The translations under genes were made by a program, and so were the position numbers. From Microbacterium telephonicum (GTDB lineage: Bacteria > Actinomycetota > Actinomycetes > Actinomycetales > Microbacteriaceae): DNA of 64,000 nucleotides. Each line of letters begins with the position of its first letter. Within the stretch, counting starts at the first letter, position 1. The stretch lies in NCBI RefSeq assembly GCF_003651225.1, contig NZ_RCDB01000001.1, positions 62,001 through 126,000 on the forward strand. Reading direction: 5' to 3'. Below, in pieces: positions 26,299-36,502 of the stretch. The notes under the pieces were generated by a model, which made no database searches, was not told the origin of the DNA, and saw only the letters and a list, made by a program, of their open reading frames with translations.

Positions 26299-27378
26299 TC
26301 AGTACCTCACTCGCGGGTCGATGAAGGCGGCGATGACGTCGACGAGGAAGTTCGTCACCGCGACGATGATCGCGATCATCGCGACGATGCCCTGCACGGC
26401 GACGAAGTCGCGCGCCGACAGGTACTTCACCAGCTGGAACCCGATCCCCTGCCATTCGAAGGTCGTCTCGGTCAGCACGGCGCCGCCCAGCATGAGGGCG
26501 ATCTGCAGGCCGATGACGGTGATGATCGGGATGAGCGCCGGCCGGTAGGCGTGCGTGCGCACGAGCCTGCTCTCGCGCACGCCTCGCGAGCGGGCGGCAT
26601 CCACGTAGGGCATGTTGAAGGTGCCGATGACGTTCGTGCGCACGAGGCGCAGGAAGATGCCCGCCGTCAGCAGACCCAGCGTCAGCGCCGGCAGCACGGC
26701 GTGCAGCAGCACGTCGGCGATGTAGTCGGGGTTGCCGGAGGCGATCGCGTCGATGAGGTAGATGCCGGTGCCGCCACCCCCGCGTTCGAGGGCGATCTCG
26801 GTGCGCACGTTGGCGCGGCCCGAGACGGGCAGCCAGCCGAGCCACACCGAGAAGACGAGCTTGGCGACGAGACCGGCGAAGAAGACGGGCGTCGCGTAGA
26901 AGAGGATGGCGCTCACCCGCAGCGTCGCGTCGGGCCAGCGGTCGCGCAGCGCCGCGGCGACCATGCCGAGCGGGATGCCGACGATGAAGGCGACGACCAG
27001 CGCGTAGACCACGAGCTCGAAGGTCGCGAGGCCGTAGGTGGCCAGCACCTGCGCGACCGGCTGGTTGTCGGTGATCGTGGTGCCGAAGTCGAGCGTCAGG
27101 ATCTGGCCGAGGTATTCGATGTACTGCACGAAGATCGGACGGTCGTAGCCCGCCTCGTGGATGCGCTCCTGCAGCTGGTCGGCGGGCAGTCGTCCGCCGA
27201 GGGCCGCCGTGATCGGGTCGCCGGTGAGCCGGATCAGGAAGAAGACGAGGGTGACCAGGATGAGGACGGTCGGGATGATGAGCAGGAACCGCACCAGCAG
27301 GTAGCGGCCCAGCGTGCCGCCCCCGCCCTTGGTGCGGGCGTGGAGCAGTGCGGGTGGATCGGCGACGTCGGTCGTCAT
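26299..27378 (-). CDS. Peptide ABC transporter permease, DppB-like
   Basis: A 359-residue permease: helix 1 LLVRFLLIIPTVLILVTLVFFLIRL, then RLTGDPITAALGG, a ~60-residue outer loop and five more helices. The ATPase-docking loop is VDAARSRGVRESRLVRTHAYR. It heads the permease-ATPase block; a pair of opposed REP palindromes lies between it and the solute-binding protein gene upstream. Such hairpins commonly stabilise the upstream message and give more binding protein than permease. Confidence 0.94.
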   Translation of the reverse strand: MTTDVADPPALLHARTKGGGGTLGRYLLVRFLLIIPTVLILVTLVFFLIRLTGDPITAALGGRLPADQLQERIHEAGYDRPIFVQYIEYLGQILTLDFGTTITDNQPVAQVLATYGLATFELVVYALVVAFIVGIPLGMVAAALRDRWPDATLRVSAILFYATPVFFAGLVAKLVFSVWLGWLPVSGRANVRTEIALERGGGGTGIYLIDAIASGNPDYIADVLLHAVLPALTLGLLTAGIFLRLVRTNVIGTFNMPYVDAARSRGVRESRLVRTHAYRPALIPIITVIGLQIALMLGGAVLTETTFEWQGIGFQLVKYLSARDFVAVQGIVAMIAIIVAVTNFLVDVIAAFIDPRVRY

Positions 27379-27400
27379 GGGTGAATCCCTTACGAGCGGT

Positions 27401-27492
27401 GGGGGCGTTTCGACTCGCTGCGCTCGCTCAACGACCGGTGAGGTGCCACCGGTCGTTGAGCGAGGAGCAGAGCGACGAGTCGAAACGCCCGG
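27401..27492. repeat. Opposed pair of type-1 REP palindromes
   Basis: Two type-1 elements face each other (27401-27438 and 27449-27492) with only ten bases between them, so the whole block can fold into one long stem. It fills the gap between the substrate-binding protein and permease genes of the peptide transporter. Confidence 0.9.
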
Positions 27493-27501
27493 ACCCGCGT
27501 G

Positions 27502-29136
27502 TTACTTGTGGATCGGCGCGAAGCGCAGCTTGAACGACGCGTCGAGCGTGACGCCGGAGACGTCGGCGCCGGTCACGGCGACCTGCGCACCCTGCAGCAG
27601 CGGCAGCGTCGAGAGGTCGGCCGCGACGAGCTCCTGGATCTTCTCGATGTCGGCCTGACGCGTGGCGGCATCCGGCTCGACAGCCTGCTCGAGGATCAGG
27701 TCGTTGACCTCGGGGTTGTCGTAGTGGTTGCCGAGGAAGTTCTCCTTCAGGAAGAACGGCGTCAGGTAGTTGTCGGCGTCGGAGTAGTCCGGGAACCAGC
27801 CCAGCTGGTAGGCCGGGTAGACGTCCGAGGTGCGGTCCTTGGAGTACTGCACCCACTCGGTGGACTGCAGGTTCACCTGGAACAGGCCGTCGGCCTCGAG
27901 CTGCTGCTTGACCAGCGCGTACTCGTCACCGGAGGACGGACCGTAGTGGTCGGGGCTGTACTGCAGGCTCAGCTGCACCGGGGTCGTGACGCCGGCCGCC
28001 TCGAGCGTGGCCTTGGCCTTCGCGGCATCCGGAGCGCCGGCGCCGTCACCGTAAAGACCCTTCAGCGCCTCGGTCGCACCCGTGAAGCCCTCGGGGACGT
28101 AGGAGTACAGCGGGGTATAGGTGCCCTTGTAGACCTGCTCCGAGATGGCGTCGCGGTCGACGAGGTCGGCCACGGCCTGACGGACGGCGAGCGCCTTGGC
28201 CGGGTCGGCCTCGGCGGTCGCGGAGCCGTAGGGCTGCGTGTTGAAGTTGAACACGATGTAGCGGATCTCGCCGCCGGGGCCCTCGACGACCTTGACCGCG
28301 TCGTTGCCCGAGAGGTCCTCGACGTCGGTGGCCGACAGGCTCCGGTACGCGACGTCGACGTCACCCTCCTGCACGGCGAGCTTCAGGTTCGACGACTCGG
28401 CGAAGTAGCTGAGGATCGCCCCGCCGTTCTCGGCGGCCGGGAGCAGGCCCTTGTAGTTCTCGTTCGGGGTGAACTCGACGGTCTTGTTGAAGTCCCACGA
28501 GGTGATCGCGTAGGGACCGCCGAAGGCGTTCGCGTCGACGATCTCCTGGTCGGGCGTGATCGCGTCGGCCGAGAAGACGTCCTCGTCGACGATGGCGCCC
28601 GGGAAGCTCGTGAGGATGTACGGGAAGACCTGGTCGTTCTCGGTCTTCAGCGTGAAGACGACGGTGGTGTCGTCGGGCGTCTCGACGCTGTCGAGGTTGT
28701 ACAGCAGGCTCGACGCGCCGTTGGGGTCGGCGATCTTCAGGTTGCGGTCGAACGAGAACTTCACGTCCGACGAGGTGAGGTCGTTGCCGTTGGCCCACTT
28801 GAGGCCTGCGGGCAGCGTCACCGTGTACTCGGTCGGCGAGGTGAACTCGGCCGACTCGGCCAGGTCGGGGACGACCTCGGTGGAGTTGTAGTCCGTGTTG
28901 ACCAGGTACGGGAAGACCTGGGTCTGCACGGCGAGCGAGCCGTTGTCGTACGAACCGGCCGGGTCGAGCGTCGTGACCTTGTCGGTGGTGCCGACGATGA
29001 TGGGGTCTCCCGACGCTCCGCCGGTGGAACCACCGGTCGAGCCGCCGCCGGCGCAGCCGGCGAGCAGGAGCGATGCGGCGCCGAGCGCGCCGACCGCGAG
29101 GCCGATGCGGCCGCGCGTGCTGTGGTGCAGTGACAT
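27502..29136 (-). CDS. Peptide ABC transporter substrate-binding lipoprotein
   Basis: A 544-residue family 5 solute-binding protein. The lipoprotein signal ends LLLAGC with the lipidated cysteine at residue 28, followed by a Gly/Ser-rich tether. The SBP_bac_5 body includes LAESAEFTSPTEYTVTL, LKWANGNDLTSSDVKFSF and VRQAVADLVDRDAIS, the usual landmarks. It delivers peptides or similar ligands to the adjacent DppBC/DF-like channel. ATG 29136 is chosen (AGAGGTAC upstream); an in-frame ATG 19 codons earlier would give an atypical signal peptide. Confidence 0.94.
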   Translation of the reverse strand: MSLHHSTRGRIGLAVGALGAASLLLAGCAGGGSTGGSTGGASGDPIIVGTTDKVTTLDPAGSYDNGSLAVQTQVFPYLVNTDYNSTEVVPDLAESAEFTSPTEYTVTLPAGLKWANGNDLTSSDVKFSFDRNLKIADPNGASSLLYNLDSVETPDDTTVVFTLKTENDQVFPYILTSFPGAIVDEDVFSADAITPDQEIVDANAFGGPYAITSWDFNKTVEFTPNENYKGLLPAAENGGAILSYFAESSNLKLAVQEGDVDVAYRSLSATDVEDLSGNDAVKVVEGPGGEIRYIVFNFNTQPYGSATAEADPAKALAVRQAVADLVDRDAISEQVYKGTYTPLYSYVPEGFTGATEALKGLYGDGAGAPDAAKAKATLEAAGVTTPVQLSLQYSPDHYGPSSGDEYALVKQQLEADGLFQVNLQSTEWVQYSKDRTSDVYPAYQLGWFPDYSDADNYLTPFFLKENFLGNHYDNPEVNDLILEQAVEPDAATRQADIEKIQELVAADLSTLPLLQGAQVAVTGADVSGVTLDASFKLRFAPIHK

Positions 29137-29268
29137 GCGTTGTACCTCTGCTGTGATGGTGACGCCCGTCGGTGGGCGGGCGTCACTCATCATTCACCTG
29201 CCGGTGCCGGATGCGGTTATTCGCGGCCGTTTTGTAACGAGACCGAAACCCTCTCCGAACGGGACCGG

Positions 29269-29991
29269 ATGCCGCATCGCCGCGGATCGGCGGGGCTGCG
29301 GGCACCGTTCACGCGGCGTGGACGACAGATTCTGCGGCAGGCGCCGTCCGCGACACGCCGTCGTGATGCGGTGGGGATCGTGTTCGTCCGCATCCGCGCC
29401 CGCTGGGCCCTCTTCGCCGCCACCCGTCAGACGCTCGCGCAGTTGATCGTGTTCGCGGTGCTGAACGTCGGCATGACCGTGCTGCAGCTCGTGCTCATGC
29501 CGATCATGAAGGCGCTGTTCGGGATGACCGCGCTCGTCGACGTCGGGTTCCAGGCGCTGCCGATCGGCTCGGAGTACTACATCTTCGACTACGCGGCGGG
29601 GCCGCTGCCCGACGGCGGCGGCGGGCTCGCGTACTTCCTGGCGGTGCAGCTGACCCTCGCGATCGCGCAGGTGCTGAACTTCTTCGCGCAGCGCAACATC
29701 ACGTTCAAGTCGAACAGCAACCCGTGGGTCGCGGCCGCCTGGTACACGCTCGCGTACGTCGTGATCTCCTTCGGCGCCGCCGCCCTGCAGGGCCTCTACA
29801 AGGCGCCGGTCTACGACCTGTTCATCTCGGTGTGGGGGCTCGGCGCCACCGGAGAGGCGATCGCCGACATGGTGACGATGCTCATCAACGCCCTCATCTC
29901 GTGCGCCGTCTACTTCCCGATCTTCAAGATCATCTTCCCGAGCACGCCCGCACCGGTGGTCGTGGTGGCGCGGGAGCACGCCGACGCCTGA
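29269..29991 (+). CDS. GtrA-like membrane protein
   Basis: A roughly 240-residue membrane protein with four helices and the GtrA-type segment NFFAQRNITFKSN between helices 2 and 3. GtrA-like proteins are thought to help flip polyprenyl-linked sugars for cell-envelope glycosylation. The first ~34 residues from ATG 29269 are Arg-rich and unlike the family, so GTG at 29371 or 29380 (VGIVFVRIRARW) may be the true start. The gene is alone, diverging from the peptide-binding protein gene. No glycosyltransferase partner is adjacent. Confidence 0.75.
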   Translation: MPHRRGSAGLRAPFTRRGRQILRQAPSATRRRDAVGIVFVRIRARWALFAATRQTLAQLIVFAVLNVGMTVLQLVLMPIMKALFGMTALVDVGFQALPIGSEYYIFDYAAGPLPDGGGGLAYFLAVQLTLAIAQVLNFFAQRNITFKSNSNPWVAAAWYTLAYVVISFGAAALQGLYKAPVYDLFISVWGLGATGEAIADMVTMLINALISCAVYFPIFKIIFPSTPAPVVVVAREHADA

Positions 29992-30005
29992 GCCCGCCTG
30001 CGCGC

Positions 30006-30404
30006 TCAGGTGCGCGGAGCGAGCCCGAAGTGCACGAGCTCGTCGCCCGTCAGCATCCGGCTGCGGATGATGAACCGCTTGCCGGTGGGCCCCTCGACGC
30101 TGAACCCGGCGCCACGCCCCGGCACGGCGTCGATCGTGATGTGCGTGTACTTCCAGTACTCGAACTGCGCCTCCGAGATGAAGACCTCGATGGGGTCATC
30201 CAGGCCCACCTCGAGCTGTCCGAGCTTCACGTCGCTCGGGCCGGTGAGGAACATCCCGACGGGATAGCACATCGGTGCGCTGCCGTCGCAGCATCCGCCC
30301 GACTGGTGGAACATCAGCGGCCCGTGCTGCACCGTCAGCTCGCGCAGCAGCCCCGCCGCCTCGTCGGTCACCGCGACGCGGCTGAAGGTGTCGGTCGTCG
30401 TCAT
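30006..30404 (-). CDS. DUF779 protein linked to aldehyde dehydrogenase
   Basis: A 132-residue DUF779 protein. The conserved cysteine-rich signature is visible as FHQSGGCCDGSAPMCYP, followed by DPIEVFISEAQFEYWKYTHITIDAVPGRGAGFS. The family is almost always found beside acetaldehyde dehydrogenase genes of the ExaC/AldB type, as here; its biochemical role is unknown, but the cysteines suggest metal or thiol chemistry. It lies 125 bases downstream of the dehydrogenase, separated by a large hairpin that may attenuate expression. Confidence 0.92.
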   Translation of the reverse strand: MTTTDTFSRVAVTDEAAGLLRELTVQHGPLMFHQSGGCCDGSAPMCYPVGMFLTGPSDVKLGQLEVGLDDPIEVFISEAQFEYWKYTHITIDAVPGRGAGFSVEGPTGKRFIIRSRMLTGDELVHFGLAPRT

Positions 30405-30451
30405 GTCGTGCTCCTTCGTGATCCGTCCGTGCCCAAGGTCGCCGAGATCCG

Positions 30452-30518
30452 CGAGACCTCAACCGCCGGACGAGACAGTGGGGCGAAACCCAGGTCTCGT
30501 CCGTCAGCTGAGGTCTCG
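30452..30518 (-). repeat. 25-bp imperfect hairpin between aldh and DUF779
   Basis: Arms at 30452-30476 and 30494-30518 (starting CGAGACCTCA and ending TGAGGTCTCG) pair over 25 positions with three mismatches; the 17-base loop can extend the stem through GGGG/CCC. There is no T tract. It may be a weak terminator, an RNA-processing site, or a dispersed palindromic element. Confidence 0.75.
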
Positions 30519-30529
30519 CGGGTTGGGGA

Positions 30530-32080
<1,551 letters not shown>

Positions 32081-32117
32081 GTCTGTCTCCTTCGACGGTC
32101 CATGAATCCGCGGCATC

Positions 32118-32177
32118 CGTTGCCGCGTTCGGATGCCGGGCACGCTACGCCCCGCAACGTTGCATCCCGTTGCGGGG
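32118..32177. promoter_or_regulatory. Candidate operator upstream of aldehyde dehydrogenase
   Basis: CCCCGCAACG at 32150-32159 and CGTTGCGGGG at 32168-32177 form a perfect 10-bp dyad with an 8-base spacer. CGTTGC recurs at 32118, 32158 and 32168. The position, 70-97 bases before the dehydrogenase ATG, fits an activator site; the nearby GAF regulator is the obvious candidate protein. This is inference from geometry. Confidence 0.5.
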
Positions 32178-32183
32178 GAGTTC

Positions 32184-32328
32184 GGGGCGTTTCGACTCGT
32201 CGCTGCGCTCCTCGCTCAACGACCGGGAGGGCGACACCTCCGGTCGTTGAGCGAGCGCAGCGAGTCGAAACGCCCCGATGGGCGGCGTCTCCCGGTCGTT
32301 GAGCGAGCGGAGCGAGTCGAAACGCCCC
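32184..32328. repeat. Cluster of three type-1 REP palindromes
   Basis: Copies at about 32184-32225 (reverse), 32240-32277 and 32292-32328 (forward) fill the gap between the malQ stop and the dehydrogenase upstream region. Same arrangement, one reverse then two forward, as the cluster at 1192-1342. Confidence 0.9.
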
Positions 32329-32335
32329 GAACCGG

Positions 32336-34492
32336 TCAGCGGCGCAGGGCGCGGTCGACGGCGGCGGTCAGCGACAGGAAGCGCTCGTTCGCGGGGAGGT
32401 CCTCGACCAGCACCGCCGCACCCGCCGAGTCGGCCAGCGGGATCTGCCAGTTCGGGTATTCGAGGTCGGTGCCGGGCTGGTTCTGCACGCGCCGCTCGCC
32501 GACCGCATCCACGAGCGCGACCCCGAGCAGGCGCGAGGGCGACGCCGCGATCAATACGTTGAGCGCCTCGATGATCTCCACCTCGGCATTCTGCGCCGTC
32601 GCATCCGGGCGGATGAGCCCGCGCTCGCGCAGCACGGCGAGCATGGCCTCGCGCTCGCGCTCGGCATCCGCCAGCTCGTCCTCGACGGGCCGGGTCAGCA
32701 GTCCGAGGCGCGCGCGCAGGGCGACGTGCTCGTCGGCGAGGTAGCCGGCCGTCGGCGGCAGGTCGTGCGTGTTGACGGTCGCCAGCAGCGCCTCGCGGTA
32801 CTGCTCCGGCGGGCGCGGTCGGTCGCCGTCCTGCTCGAACCACAGCACCGACGTGCCCAGGATGCCGCGCGCCGACAGGTAGTCGCGCACCCACGGTTCG
32901 ACGAGTCCCAGGTCTTCCCCGATGAGCACGGCGCCGGCACGCTGCGCCTCGAGGGTGAGCACGCCGATCATCGCCTCATGGTCGTAGCGCACGTAGGTGC
33001 CGGCGCCCGGTCCGAGGCCGGCGGGGATCCACCACAGCCGGAACAGTCCGATGACGTGGTCGATGCGCAGCGCGCCGGCGTGACGCAGGAGGGTGCGGAT
33101 CATGTCGCGCAGCGGCGCGTAGCCGGCGCGGGCGAGGGCGGCGGGCAGCCACGGCGGCTGATTCCAGTTCTGACCCTGCTGGTTGTACATGTCCGGCGGG
33201 GCGCCCACGGTGATGCCCGGCGCGTACATGTCGCGCAGCGACCACGCGTCGGAGCCGAGCGTGTGCACGCCGACCGCGAGGTCGTGCATGATGCCGATGG
33301 TCATGCCCGCGGCGTGGGCGGCGGCCTGCGCCGTCTCGACCTGCTGGTCGGCGATCCACTGCAGCCACACGTGGAACCGCACGCGGTCGTCGACCTCCGC
33401 GCGCAGACGGGCGACGAGGGGCGAGCCGATGTCGCGCGCCTCCGCAGGGCGTTCCACGCCGTCGTAGTGCTCCTCGAGCGCGCACCACAGCGCGAAGTCG
33501 AGCAGCGGCTGCCCCTCGCGTGCGGTGAAGGCGGCGAGTTGCGCGGCGCGACCGGCCGAACGCGGCACGGCGAAGACGGCCTCCAGCGCGGCCCGCTTGG
33601 CGAGCCAGACAGCGTCGCGGTCGATGCGGCCGGGGTCGGTGTCGTGGGCGGCGACGGGAGCGCGCGCCGCGTCGAGTGCGGCCCGGCCGGCGGCATCCAG
33701 GTACCCGGCCTCCCGGATGTCTTCCGGTCGCACATAGAGCGGCGCCAGAAAACGCCGGGTCGCCGGCAGGTACGGCGACGGCTCGATGCGCGGCGTCACC
33801 TCGGCGGCGTGGATCGGGTTCACGAGCAGGAAGTCCGCGCCCTGCGCACCGGCGACCGCGGCGAGGTCGCCCATATCGGCGAAGTCGCCCATGCCCCACG
33901 ACCCGCGCGAGCGCACCGAGTACAGCTGCGCCATCAGCCCCCAGCCGCGTCCCCCCTTGTCGGCGCGCGCCGGTACCGGTGCCAGCCGTTCGGGCGTGAC
34001 GACGAACGGCGCCGAAGCCGTACGGTCGACGTCACCGCCGCCGAACGGCCGCTGCCATGCCCACAGCGTGTGCCAGCCGAGCGGAAGGTCGGCGGGGACC
34101 GGCACCTCGAGCCGCCACCGCAGCACCCCGTCGACGAGGCGGGCCGAAGGATGCTGCTCGGGCAGCGCGAGGTCGCGCCAGGCGCCGTCCTCGAGGGCGA
34201 CCGACAGCGTGACGTCGTGCGCGTCGGCGACGTGCACGACGATGGTGCCCGCACCGGGGCGTGAGACGACCGACGGGGGCAGCAGCTCCCGCCAGGGTCC
34301 GTCGGCCGCGGAGGCGGCGGCGGCGGTGATCGCGGCATCCGTCGAGGTGTCCACGCCCATCGCGGTGAGGATGGCCCGCAGGGTGGCGGCGGGCACGACC
34401 ACCCGGTCACCGAAGAACGACCAGTACTCCGTGGCGATGCCGTGCGCCTCGGCGAGGTGGGTGAGCGCGGGGGTGGGGCGGTCGTCGGTCAT
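32336..34492 (-). CDS. malQ: 4-alpha-glucanotransferase (amylomaltase)
   Basis: A 718-residue GH77 enzyme that transfers alpha-1,4-glucan segments during maltodextrin and glycogen metabolism. An N-terminal extension of about 150 residues, usual in actinobacterial MalQ, precedes the TIM barrel. Barrel landmarks are GDFADMGDLAAVAGAQGADFLLVNPIHA, MTIGIMHDLAVGVHTLGSDAW with the nucleophile region, ALRIDHVIGLFRLWWIP, IGEDLGLVEPWV and VNTHDLPPTAGY. ATG 34492 has GGAGGGACC upstream; an in-frame ATG eight codons earlier is less likely. Terminates next to a REP cluster. Confidence 0.95.
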   Translation of the reverse strand: MTDDRPTPALTHLAEAHGIATEYWSFFGDRVVVPAATLRAILTAMGVDTSTDAAITAAAASAADGPWRELLPPSVVSRPGAGTIVVHVADAHDVTLSVALEDGAWRDLALPEQHPSARLVDGVLRWRLEVPVPADLPLGWHTLWAWQRPFGGGDVDRTASAPFVVTPERLAPVPARADKGGRGWGLMAQLYSVRSRGSWGMGDFADMGDLAAVAGAQGADFLLVNPIHAAEVTPRIEPSPYLPATRRFLAPLYVRPEDIREAGYLDAAGRAALDAARAPVAAHDTDPGRIDRDAVWLAKRAALEAVFAVPRSAGRAAQLAAFTAREGQPLLDFALWCALEEHYDGVERPAEARDIGSPLVARLRAEVDDRVRFHVWLQWIADQQVETAQAAAHAAGMTIGIMHDLAVGVHTLGSDAWSLRDMYAPGITVGAPPDMYNQQGQNWNQPPWLPAALARAGYAPLRDMIRTLLRHAGALRIDHVIGLFRLWWIPAGLGPGAGTYVRYDHEAMIGVLTLEAQRAGAVLIGEDLGLVEPWVRDYLSARGILGTSVLWFEQDGDRPRPPEQYREALLATVNTHDLPPTAGYLADEHVALRARLGLLTRPVEDELADAEREREAMLAVLRERGLIRPDATAQNAEVEIIEALNVLIAASPSRLLGVALVDAVGERRVQNQPGTDLEYPNWQIPLADSAGAAVLVEDLPANERFLSLTAAVDRALRR

Positions 34493-34567
34493 GTCGGTCC
34501 CTCCGTCTGGCTTCATCCTGCCAGGGTGGATGCCGGGCCGGGCAGTGCCGGAACCGGGCGAAGCGCG

Positions 34568-35890
34568 TCAGGGCTCGGGAGTCTCGCTCCGCTCGATGCG
34601 GGCCACCAGGCCCGAGCGCTTCGGTGAGCGGGCCGGCAGCAGCGACAGGGCCAGGCGCAGCACCTCGACGTCGTCGGCGCCGTCGCTCGTCTCGGCGTAG
34701 GCGAGCAGCACGTCGACCGAGGCCTCGGCCAGCAGCGCATCGCGCAGCGTCGTGCGCACCGTGTCGCGGAACTCTTCGACTCCCGGGGCGGTCGAGTCGG
34801 GCAGCACCGGGCCGCGGGAGGCGGCGAGCGCGACGCGGTGCGCGCCGCGGCCGAGGAGCGACAGCACCTGATGCGCATCGGTCTCGAGGTCGGTCGTCAG
34901 CCGGTAGGGGCGAGAGGCGGGCACGAGATGCGGCGCCGTCTTCTCGAGCACCCGCCGCAGCCGCACGAGCTCGGGGCGCAGGGTCTCCACGGCGGGCTCT
35001 CCGTACACGAGGGTCGCGAGCTGCTCGGCCGAGAGCCCCTGCCGGTGCACCGCGAGCATGAGCAGGATCTCGGCGTGCCGGGCCGACAGCTCGGTGAGCG
35101 ACTTGCCGGTGTCTCCGCCGAGCTCGAGCAGCGCACGGTCGCGACCGAGCACTCGCAGCGTCGCGGTCCGTCGCACCGGCGGGGCCGCGTGACGGCGGGC
35201 GAGCCGGGGTGCGGCCGCACGACTGCGCAGGCGCGCGACCATGAGCTCGGCCTCGATCGCGCGGGCGGTCGCATCGACGAGCAGCTGCGCCTGCGGCGAA
35301 GCGGCATCCGCGTCACCGGTGACGTCGATGACCCCGAGCAGGGCGCGGGTCTCGGGATCGTGGACGGGCGCGGCGGTGCACGACCACGGCTGCACGAGAC
35401 GGTTGAAATGCTCGGCGCCGTGGATCTGCACCGACCTGTCGAGGGCGAGCGCGGTCCCGGGCGCGGAGGTGCCGACGGCCTGCTCCGACCAGTTCGTCCC
35501 GGCGACGAACCCCATGTCGCCGGTGAGCGCGCGGATGTGCCGGTCGCCTTCGACCCACAGCAGTCGCCCGGCCGCGTCACCGACCGCGACGACGACACCG
35601 GCATCCGGTTCGGGAAGCAGGAGGGCGCGGATCATGTCCATGGCGCCCGCGAGCGGGTGGGCGCTGCGGTACGCCTCGAGTTCGGCATCGGTGAGTTCGA
35701 GCGGCGGCAGGCCTTCGACGCCGACGAGACCGTCGACGGAGCGGTGCCACGACTCGCGCACGAGCGGACGCACCTGCGCGAGGCGGGCGTCGGCGATGTT
35801 GCCGGCGACGAGCTCCTCGTGGGCGCGCTCGATCAGCAGGCGCGAGGACTGCGGCGACAGGTCGCGGCGGGACGACCACGGCGAAGGCAC
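34568..35890 (-). CDS. GAF-domain transcriptional regulator
   Basis: A 440-residue regulator. After an N-terminal helical part (RPLVRESWHRSVDGLVG), a GAF-like sensor spans about residues 90-220, with GTNWSEQAVGTSAPGTAL and PWSCTAAPVHDPETRALLGVIDVTG, the pattern of AcoR-type activators that sense small carbonyl or alcohol metabolites. It lacks the sigma-54 ATPase and Fis helix of AcoR; instead a winged-helix-like segment (about 285-345, LTELSARHAEILLMLAVH) ends the conserved part. Such genes accompany acetaldehyde dehydrogenase/DUF779 loci in actinobacteria. GTG 35890 follows CGGAG; an upstream GTG at 35947 is possible. Confidence 0.82.
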   Translation of the reverse strand: MPSPWSSRRDLSPQSSRLLIERAHEELVAGNIADARLAQVRPLVRESWHRSVDGLVGVEGLPPLELTDAELEAYRSAHPLAGAMDMIRALLLPEPDAGVVVAVGDAAGRLLWVEGDRHIRALTGDMGFVAGTNWSEQAVGTSAPGTALALDRSVQIHGAEHFNRLVQPWSCTAAPVHDPETRALLGVIDVTGDADAASPQAQLLVDATARAIEAELMVARLRSRAAAPRLARRHAAPPVRRTATLRVLGRDRALLELGGDTGKSLTELSARHAEILLMLAVHRQGLSAEQLATLVYGEPAVETLRPELVRLRRVLEKTAPHLVPASRPYRLTTDLETDAHQVLSLLGRGAHRVALAASRGPVLPDSTAPGVEEFRDTVRTTLRDALLAEASVDVLLAYAETSDGADDVEVLRLALSLLPARSPKRSGLVARIERSETPEP

Positions 35891-35949
35891 GGCGACTCCG
35901 TTCGTCGGCGAGCGGGTGCGACCAGTGTAGGCGGCCGTCCGCGCCACCG

Positions 35950-36095
35950 CGAGGGTGCCGGCGCGCGGGCACCGGTGGCCGCCGACGTCGCCGGTTCCGC
36001 GCCGAGTTCGCCGCTTCGGTGCCGACCTCGCCGGCGAACCCGCGGCCAGAGCGGCGAGCTCGCGTGCAGACCGGCGAACTCGCGCGCCGGCGCGC
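35950..36095. repeat. Short inverted repeats between regulator genes
   Basis: Imperfect copies of CCGAGTTCGCCG occur forward (about 35975-36030) and inverted as CGGCGAACTCG or GGCGAGCTCG (about 36050-36085). They can fold on each other. Function not evident; they may be another dispersed palindromic family. Confidence 0.4.
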
Positions 36096-36100
36096 CCGCG

Positions 36101-36430
36101 TCAGCGGCGGGTCAGGTTCGCGTCGGCCCAGACGCCGAGCTGGTCGAGGATCGGCACGAGCCGCTCGCCCGCGTCGGTGAGCGCGTACGTGACGGCGACG
36201 GGGGGACCGGCGTCGACACGGCGTTCGAGCAGGTTCGCCTCGCCGAGTTCGGTGAGCCGATCCGACAGCACCGCGTCGCTGATGCCGGCGACCGCGCGGC
36301 GCAGCCCGACGAACGAGAGCTCTCCGCCGCCGAGGGTGTCGATGATCATGCCGTTCCAGCGCTTTCCCAGCACCGAGAACGCGTGCGACACCGCGGCGTC
36401 GCAGACGCGGGGGTCGTGCTCCTCGGGCAT
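36101..36430 (-). CDS. HxlR family transcriptional regulator
   Basis: A 109-residue winged-helix regulator with the HxlR core: ALSVLGKRWN-like helix here AFSVLGKRWNGMIIDTL, FVGLRRAVAGISDAVLSDRLTELGEANLLERR. One cysteine near the N-terminus (Cys10) could make it redox- or quinone-responsive, as in related regulators that control azoreductases; this is inference. It is divergent from the azoreductase gene with a 72-base shared gap, so it most likely represses it. Confidence 0.9.
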   Translation of the reverse strand: MPEEHDPRVCDAAVSHAFSVLGKRWNGMIIDTLGGGELSFVGLRRAVAGISDAVLSDRLTELGEANLLERRVDAGPPVAVTYALTDAGERLVPILDQLGVWADANLTRR

Positions 36431-36502
36431 GTTCTCATGCTACCCGTGCTACGCTCCCGCTAGTCGCTTTGTTTTTCGTAGTAACTCTGATGGGAGAAGC
36501 GA

